NCBI RefSeq assembly: GCF_900111575.1
Contig: NZ_FOIF01000022.1
Span: 1-33,123 of the forward strand
Direction of reading: 5' to 3'
DNA: 33,123 nt
Origin: Anaerobranca gottschalkii DSM 13577
GTDB taxonomy: Bacteria > Bacillota > Proteinivoracia > Proteinivoracales > Proteinivoracaceae
Within the stretch, counting starts at the first letter, position 1, and every line of letters starts with the position of its first letter. Shown one piece after another: positions 28,487 through 33,123 of the stretch. The position numbers and the translations under genes are program-made. Below the pieces are notes generated by a model that saw only the letters and a program-made list of their open reading frames with translations, was not told where the DNA came from and ran no database searches.

Positions 28487-31400
28487 ATGGGAAAACTTCA
28501 TCTCGGTTTAGATATCGGCTCTACAACAGTGAAGGTTGTGGTACTCAATGAAAGATTAGAACTAATCTATAAGGACTATCAGCGACATTTTTCCGATGTA
28601 AGGAAAACAGTTGTTAAATTACTACAAAAAACATATAGTATCTTTAAAAATTCTCCTTTAACTATTGGGATAACTGGTTCTGGAGGAATAGGGATTGCTG
28701 AAATTTTAGGAGTCCCCTTTATTCAAGAAGTAGTTGCTTCAAGTAAAGCTTTAAAAAGCCTTTACCCTTATACCGATGTTGCTATCGAATTAGGGGGAGA
28801 AGATGCTAAAATTTTGTACCTAACTAATGGAATCGAACAAAGGATGAATGGGACCTGTGCAGGTGGAACCGGCTCATTCATCGATCAGATGGCTGCTTTG
28901 TTAAAAACCGACCCACAAGGTTTAAATGATCTAGCAAAAAACTATAAAACTATTTACCCCATTGCAGCCCGCTGTGGGGTTTTTGCCAAAACCGATGTTC
29001 AACCTTTGTTGAATGAAGGAGCCAGTAAAGAAGATATTGCAGCCTCAGTGTTTCAAGCAGTTGTTATCCAAACTATAAGCGCTTTAGCATGTGGTAGGCC
29101 GATAAAGGGCAATGTGGCTTTTTTAGGAGGGCCGCTGTATTTTCTGTCAGAACTTAGAAAGAGATTTGTAGAAACATTAAACTTAAAGGAAGAACAGGTT
29201 ATATTTCCGAAGAATTCTCAAGTTTTTATTGCTATGGGAGCTGCCCTTTCACAAATTAATAGTCAAGAAATAGCATTTAATAAGTTAATCAGTAGATTAC
29301 CTAAACTCGAAGATAGTGGAAAAGAAAAAAGTAATAGCTCCTTGCAACCTTTATTCTCAAATGTTGAAGAGTATCAAGAATTTATTAAAAGGCATGGGAA
29401 AAATAGTGTTGAAAAAAGAGGGCTTACAGATTACAGAGGAAATCTTTACTTAGGGATTGATTCTGGTTCAACTACTACAAAAGTTTTATTAATTGATGAT
29501 CAAGGGGCAATAGTATATTCCCATTATGGCAGTAATGAAGGAAGCCCGTTAAAATCCACTATTAAAGTCATTGAGGATATTTATAGTAAACTTCCCCAAG
29601 GTGCAGAAATTACCTATTCGGCGGTAACTGGCTATGGAGAAGGCTTAATAAAAGCTGCTTTAGGGGTAGATATAGGGGAGATTGAAACAGTAGCCCACTA
29701 TAAAGCTGCGGAATTTTTCTGCCCCGGTGTTGATTTTGTTTTAGATATCGGTGGACAAGATATGAAATGTTTAAAGGTGAAAGATGGAATAATCAGCAGT
29801 ATTTTATTAAACGAAGCCTGTTCCTCTGGATGTGGTTCTTTCTTAGAGACCTTCGCCAGTTCTTTAGGGATAAAGGTAGCAGATTTTGAAAAAGAGGCGA
29901 TAAAATCACAAAAACCCGTCGATTTAGGAACAAGATGTACCGTTTTTATGAATTCACGGGTTAAACAGTGCCAAAAGGAAGGGGCAGAGGTTTCCGATAT
30001 ATTAGCAGGCCTAGCTTATTCTGTGGTAAAAAATGCCCTTTATAAAGTTATAAAAGTAAAAAGAAGTGAAGAGTTAGGGGAAAAAATAGTGGTTCAAGGA
30101 GGTACTTTCTTTAATAATGCAGTCCTTAGAGCCTTTGAATTAGAAACAGGAAGAGAAGTTATAAGGCCAGAAATTGCAGGGTTAATGGGTGCATTTGGTG
30201 CTGCATTATTAGCTAAGGAAAGGTATAAAAAAGGAGAAAAATCTTCTTTAGTTAAAAAGGAAGATTTAGAGAAAATTAATCCCCAAGGAAGCCATAGTAG
30301 ATGTAGTTTATGTCCTAATAATTGTTTATTAACAATAAATAAATTCCCTCAAGGACGATATATCTCTGGAAACAGGTGTGAAAAACCATTAGGGAAAGGA
30401 AAAGGGGAAAATAACCTTCCTAATCTTTATCAATATAAATTAGAACGGCTGTTTTCCTATCCCCCTTTAGCTATAGAAAAAGCCAAAAGAGGGGTTATCG
30501 GAATACCGCGGGTGTTAAATATTTATGAAAATTATCCCTTTTGGTTTACCTTTTTTACAGAATTAGGTTTTAGGGTGGAGTTATCACCTATATCGACAAA
30601 AGGAATTTATGAAAAGGGGATTGAAACCATTCCGTCAGAATCTGCTTGTTACCCTGCCAAAATGGTTCACGGCCATATTGAAGCTTTGATTGAAAAGGGA
30701 GTAAAGTTAATTTTTTATCCTTCCATTACCCATGAAGTAAAAGAGAGGGAAGGTGTAGATAACCATTACAATTGTCCTATGGTTACTTCTTATCCTGAGG
30801 TGATAAAAAATAATGTAGAGAAGCTACGGGAAAAAAATATTCAATACCTAAATCCTTTCTTACCCTTCGATAACTTAGAAAAATTAACTAATAGGTTAAT
30901 AGAAGAATTAAGGAATTTACAAATTTCCCCTGAAGAAATTAAAGGGGCAGTAAAAAAAGCTGCAAAAGAGTACCAGAATTTTAAAAATGATATCAGGAAA
31001 AAGGGTGAGGAAACCTTAGAATTTCTTCAAATAAATCACCTTAAAGGGATTGTTTTAGCAGGGAGACCTTACCACTTAGATCCTGAAATTAACCATGGCA
31101 TACCCCAACTGATAACTAGTTTAGGGATGGCTGTATTAACTGAGGATTCTATAGCCCACTTAGGAAAGGTTGAGAGACCCCTTAGGGTAGTGGACCAATG
31201 GGCTTATCATTCAAGGTTATATGGAGCAGCTTGTTTAGTAAGGGAAAGGGAAGAATTAGAGTTGGTACAGTTAAATTCCTTTGGCTGTGGCTTAGATGCT
31301 GTTACCACCGACCAAGTAGAAGAGATTTTGGCTTCTAGTGGTAAAATCTATACTTGTTTAAAAATTGATGAAGGAAATAATTTAGGAGCAGCAAGGATTA

Positions 31401-32797
31401 GGTTAAGGTCATTAAAAGCGGCATTAGAGGAAAGGGAAAAAATAGGGAAATTAGAGAAGAAAGACTATATTTATAAACCTGTGGCCTTTACTAAGGAAAT
31501 GAAGAAAAGACACACTATAATCGCTCCAGATATGTCACCGATTCATTTTACATTACTTCAAGAAGCTTTTAGGTTATCGGGATACAATTTAGAAGTCTTG
31601 CCTAATGATAATAAAGATGAAATTATAAATGAAGGGTTAAAATACGTCAATAACGATGCCTGTTACCCTGCAATTATTGTTATCGGTCAGTTAATTAAAG
31701 GTCTAAAATCTGGGAAATACAGCAAAGATTCAACTTCTATAATCATTACCCAAACCGGTGGTGGTTGTCGTGCAACTAATTATATAGGATTTTTGAGGAA
31801 GGCCTTAAAAGATGCAGGCTTTCCCCATATCCCAATAATTTCTTTAAATGCCCAAGGGATGGGAAATAATCCGGGGTTTACCATCGATTTAAAACTAATC
31901 AATCGCTCATTAATGGCTTTAACTTATGGAGACTTATTGATGAGGGTATTATACAGAGTAAGACCTTATGAAATGTTTAAAGGCTCAGCTAATCATTTGC
32001 TGGATAAATGGCTAACTATTTGTAAAAAAGATTTGCAAAAGGGTAGTAGGAAAAAATATAGGGAAAATATTTATAATATCGTTAGGGAATTTGATAATTT
32101 AAAATTAAATAACATGATAAAACCTAAAGTAGGGGTAGTAGGGGAAATATTAGTTAAATATCATCCTTTAGCTAATAACCAAATTGTTGAGGTTTTAGAA
32201 AAGGAAGGGGCAGAAGTGGTAGTGCCTGATTTAACAGATTTTCTTCTCTATTGTGCTTATAACTCAAATTATAAATGGAAGTATTTAAATGGTAGCAAAA
32301 AATCTCAAATAATTAGTAATTTTGTTATAAAAGTAATTGATTTTTACCGCAGGGATTATATTAAAGCATTGGAAAAAAGTAATAGATTTATCCCACCTAA
32401 AACTATTGATGAGATTGCCTCAGGGGCAGCAAATGTATTATCATTAGGTCATCAGACTGGAGAAGGATGGTTTTTAACTGGGGAGATGTTTGAATTAATC
32501 CACCAAGGAGTAAATAATATTGTATGTGTACAACCCTTTGCTTGTTTACCTAATCACGTTACAGGAAAAGGGATGATTAAAAAATTAAAGGAACTTTATC
32601 CCTATGCAAATATCGTTGCTGTTGATTATGACCCAGGCGCCAGTGAAGTTAATCAACTTAATAGAATAAAATTAATGTTAGCAACTGCCTTTGAAAATTT
32701 AAATTTAGAAGAAAAACTTCATGTAACTCAACAATTACAGTTAAAGAAATTAAATGATCTACAATTAAAAACAAATAAAAATATCAATTTTAAATAA
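28487..32797 (+). CDS. 2-hydroxyacyl-CoA dehydratase activase-like fusion protein
   Basis: A 1436-residue protein. Two ASKHA-fold BcrA/HgdC-type ATPase modules are in tandem (about 1-265 and 319-580), each beginning LGxDxGSTTxK. Each keeps the two cysteines that hold the bridging [4Fe-4S] cluster in HgdC: Cys124 ([11 protein letters not shown]) and Cys163 (ARCGVF); Cys445 ([11 protein letters not shown]) and Cys484 (GTRCTVF). A Cys cluster follows at 606, 609, 613 and 631, then a DUF2229-like region (about 668-890), then a C-terminal HgdB-like region (about 1000-1400) with [14 protein letters not shown]. Activators use ATP to drive an electron into a dehydratase; this fused protein could act on itself, but its reaction is unknown. 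AGGAG precedes the ATG. No separate dehydratase genes are seen nearby. Confidence 0.88.
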   Translation: MGKLHLGLDIGSTTVKVVVLNERLELIYKDYQRHFSDVRKTVVKLLQKTYSIFKNSPLTIGITGSGGIGIAEILGVPFIQEVVASSKALKSLYPYTDVAIELGGEDAKILYLTNGIEQRMNGTCAGGTGSFIDQMAALLKTDPQGLNDLAKNYKTIYPIAARCGVFAKTDVQPLLNEGASKEDIAASVFQAVVIQTISALACGRPIKGNVAFLGGPLYFLSELRKRFVETLNLKEEQVIFPKNSQVFIAMGAALSQINSQEIAFNKLISRLPKLEDSGKEKSNSSLQPLFSNVEEYQEFIKRHGKNSVEKRGLTDYRGNLYLGIDSGSTTTKVLLIDDQGAIVYSHYGSNEGSPLKSTIKVIEDIYSKLPQGAEITYSAVTGYGEGLIKAALGVDIGEIETVAHYKAAEFFCPGVDFVLDIGGQDMKCLKVKDGIISSILLNEACSSGCGSFLETFASSLGIKVADFEKEAIKSQKPVDLGTRCTVFMNSRVKQCQKEGAEVSDILAGLAYSVVKNALYKVIKVKRSEELGEKIVVQGGTFFNNAVLRAFELETGREVIRPEIAGLMGAFGAALLAKERYKKGEKSSLVKKEDLEKINPQGSHSRCSLCPNNCLLTINKFPQGRYISGNRCEKPLGKGKGENNLPNLYQYKLERLFSYPPLAIEKAKRGVIGIPRVLNIYENYPFWFTFFTELGFRVELSPISTKGIYEKGIETIPSESACYPAKMVHGHIEALIEKGVKLIFYPSITHEVKEREGVDNHYNCPMVTSYPEVIKNNVEKLREKNIQYLNPFLPFDNLEKLTNRLIEELRNLQISPEEIKGAVKKAAKEYQNFKNDIRKKGEETLEFLQINHLKGIVLAGRPYHLDPEINHGIPQLITSLGMAVLTEDSIAHLGKVERPLRVVDQWAYHSRLYGAACLVREREELELVQLNSFGCGLDAVTTDQVEEILASSGKIYTCLKIDEGNNLGAARIRLRSLKAALEEREKIGKLEKKDYIYKPVAFTKEMKKRHTIIAPDMSPIHFTLLQEAFRLSGYNLEVLPNDNKDEIINEGLKYVNNDACYPAIIVIGQLIKGLKSGKYSKDSTSIIITQTGGGCRATNYIGFLRKALKDAGFPHIPIISLNAQGMGNNPGFTIDLKLINRSLMALTYGDLLMRVLYRVRPYEMFKGSANHLLDKWLTICKKDLQKGSRKKYRENIYNIVREFDNLKLNNMIKPKVGVVGEILVKYHPLANNQIVEVLEKEGAEVVVPDLTDFLLYCAYNSNYKWKYLNGSKKSQIISNFVIKVIDFYRRDYIKALEKSNRFIPPKTIDEIASGAANVLSLGHQTGEGWFLTGEMFELIHQGVNNIVCVQPFACLPNHVTGKGMIKKLKELYPYANIVAVDYDPGASEVNQLNRIKLMLATAFENLNLEEKLHVTQQLQLKKLNDLQLKTNKNINFK

Positions 32798-32803
32798 TAA
32801 AAG

Positions 32804-32832
32804 TCGACTCGAACATATGTTCATGGTATAAT
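32804..32832 (+). promoter_or_regulatory. Promoter with embedded LexA (SOS) box
   Basis: -35 TCGACT (32804-32809) and a perfect -10 TATAAT (32827-32832) are 17 bases apart. The spacer contains CGAACATATGTTCA (32810-32823), matching 13 of 14 positions of a palindromic CGAAC-N4-GTTCG Gram-positive LexA box. LexA bound there would block RNA polymerase. Confidence 0.75.
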
Positions 32833-32870
32833 TAGATAAACTAAAATAGAGAATTAAGGGGGGAGATTTT

Positions 32871-33017
32871 TTGGAAGCTTTATTGCGGGAAATATTGATG
32901 GAAGTAAAAAGTGTTAAGTCTAAAGTAGAAGATTTAGACTTACGAATGGGTGCATTAGAACAAGAGGTGCTTGAAGAAAAGGAGGTGAATAGAGAAAATG
33001 AAAGCCAATCGTGTTGA
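32871..33017 (+). CDS. Small coiled-coil protein, probably SOS-regulated
   Basis: A 48-residue frame starts at TTG 32871 after the strong ribosome binding site AAGGGGGGAG and ends at TGA 33015. The product (MEALLREILMEVKSVKSKVE, then DLDLRMGALEQEVLEEKEV) has heptad spacing of Leu, Val and Ile typical of a short coiled coil, and a C-terminal Cys. It resembles many small hypothetical Firmicutes proteins of unknown role. It is the first frame after the LexA-box promoter. A second ribosome binding site, AAAGGAGGTGA, lies inside its 3' end and leads to an 11-codon stub. Confidence 0.6.
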   Translation: MEALLREILMEVKSVKSKVEDLDLRMGALEQEVLEEKEVNRENESQSC

Positions 33018-33033
33018 AAAACATATAATGTGA
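32998..33033 (+). pseudogene. Eleven-codon stub resembling a TnpB-like N-terminus
   Basis: ATG at 32998 follows AAAGGAGGTGA with good spacing and reads MKANRVEKHIM before TGA. Some clostridial IS605-type TnpB proteins begin with a similar VEKHIIK segment, so this may be a decayed or truncated start of one. The match is only a few residues. The remaining 90 bases (33034-33123) are AT-rich and show no feature I can support. Confidence 0.3.
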
Positions 33034-33123
33034 ATTATCAAATTAAAATTCCTAATATAATCAAAATAAAATAGTATCATGAAACCATATCGCTCAATAT
33101 ATTTTTCGTATTAAATTAACTTA

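Overview
The window reads as a low-GC, Gram-positive anaerobe of the class Clostridia. The glycolytic operon order, the tmRNA, the strong AGGAGG ribosome binding sites, the frequent TTG/GTG starts and the AT-rich intergenic DNA all fit. A potassium-type, sodium-motif membrane pyrophosphatase, an NhaC-family carrier and a large 2-hydroxyacyl-CoA dehydratase-activator protein suggest an amino-acid-fermenting, perhaps alkaliphilic or thermophilic organism (Anaerobranca-like). That assignment is inference; no rRNA is present.

Layout. (1) 1-290: start of an IS1634-type transposase on the minus strand, cut by the window edge, with its promoter and a hairpin near the element end. (2) 353-7506: complete central glycolytic operon cggR-gap-pgk-tpiA-gpmI-eno, with a sigma-A promoter, a CggR-type operator, inter-gene hairpins after cggR and gap, and a terminator after eno. 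(3) 7563-11670: secG, a membrane pyrophosphatase (hppA) and an AbgT-family transporter. (4) 11671-15319: an Est30-like esterase, a SEC-C/HTH/TPR protein and an HD-domain protein, meeting convergently an M1-peptidase-like protein that has lost its zinc site (15320-16879, minus). (5) 17010-20184: rnr, smpB and ssrA (tmRNA), with a GC-rich 15-bp periodic element between rnr and smpB. (6) 20191-24047: a gene remnant behind ssrA, a two-TM potassium channel with RCK domains, and a Lon-related AAA protease. (7) 24050-25964 (minus): NhaC-family carrier under a lysine riboswitch, probably a lysine transporter. (8) 26060-28052: a CBS-pair protein and SelO. (9) 28050-28394: a fold-back, MITE-like element sitting in the SelO stop codon. 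(10) 28487-32797: a 1436-residue acyl-CoA dehydratase activase-like protein. (11) 32804-33033: a LexA-box promoter, a 48-residue coiled-coil protein and a transposase-like stub.

How it fits together. Regions 2, 3 and 5 form a familiar Firmicutes neighbourhood (glycolytic operon, secG, rnr, smpB, ssrA) into which the pyrophosphatase-to-pseudopeptidase genes are interposed. CggR would repress the glycolytic operon until fructose-1,6-bisphosphate accumulates. RNase R, SmpB and tmRNA form the trans-translation rescue system. The lysine riboswitch ties the NhaC carrier to lysine supply.

Most notable: the fold-back element inserted precisely at the selO stop codon, the riboswitch platform whose hairpin uses the Shine-Dalgarno sequence as one arm ahead of a T7 run, the M1 pseudopeptidase, the TACCC 15-bp periodic element, and the SOS box lying between the -35 and -10 of a small-protein promoter. 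I did not find a clearly new multi-gene defence or biosynthetic system.
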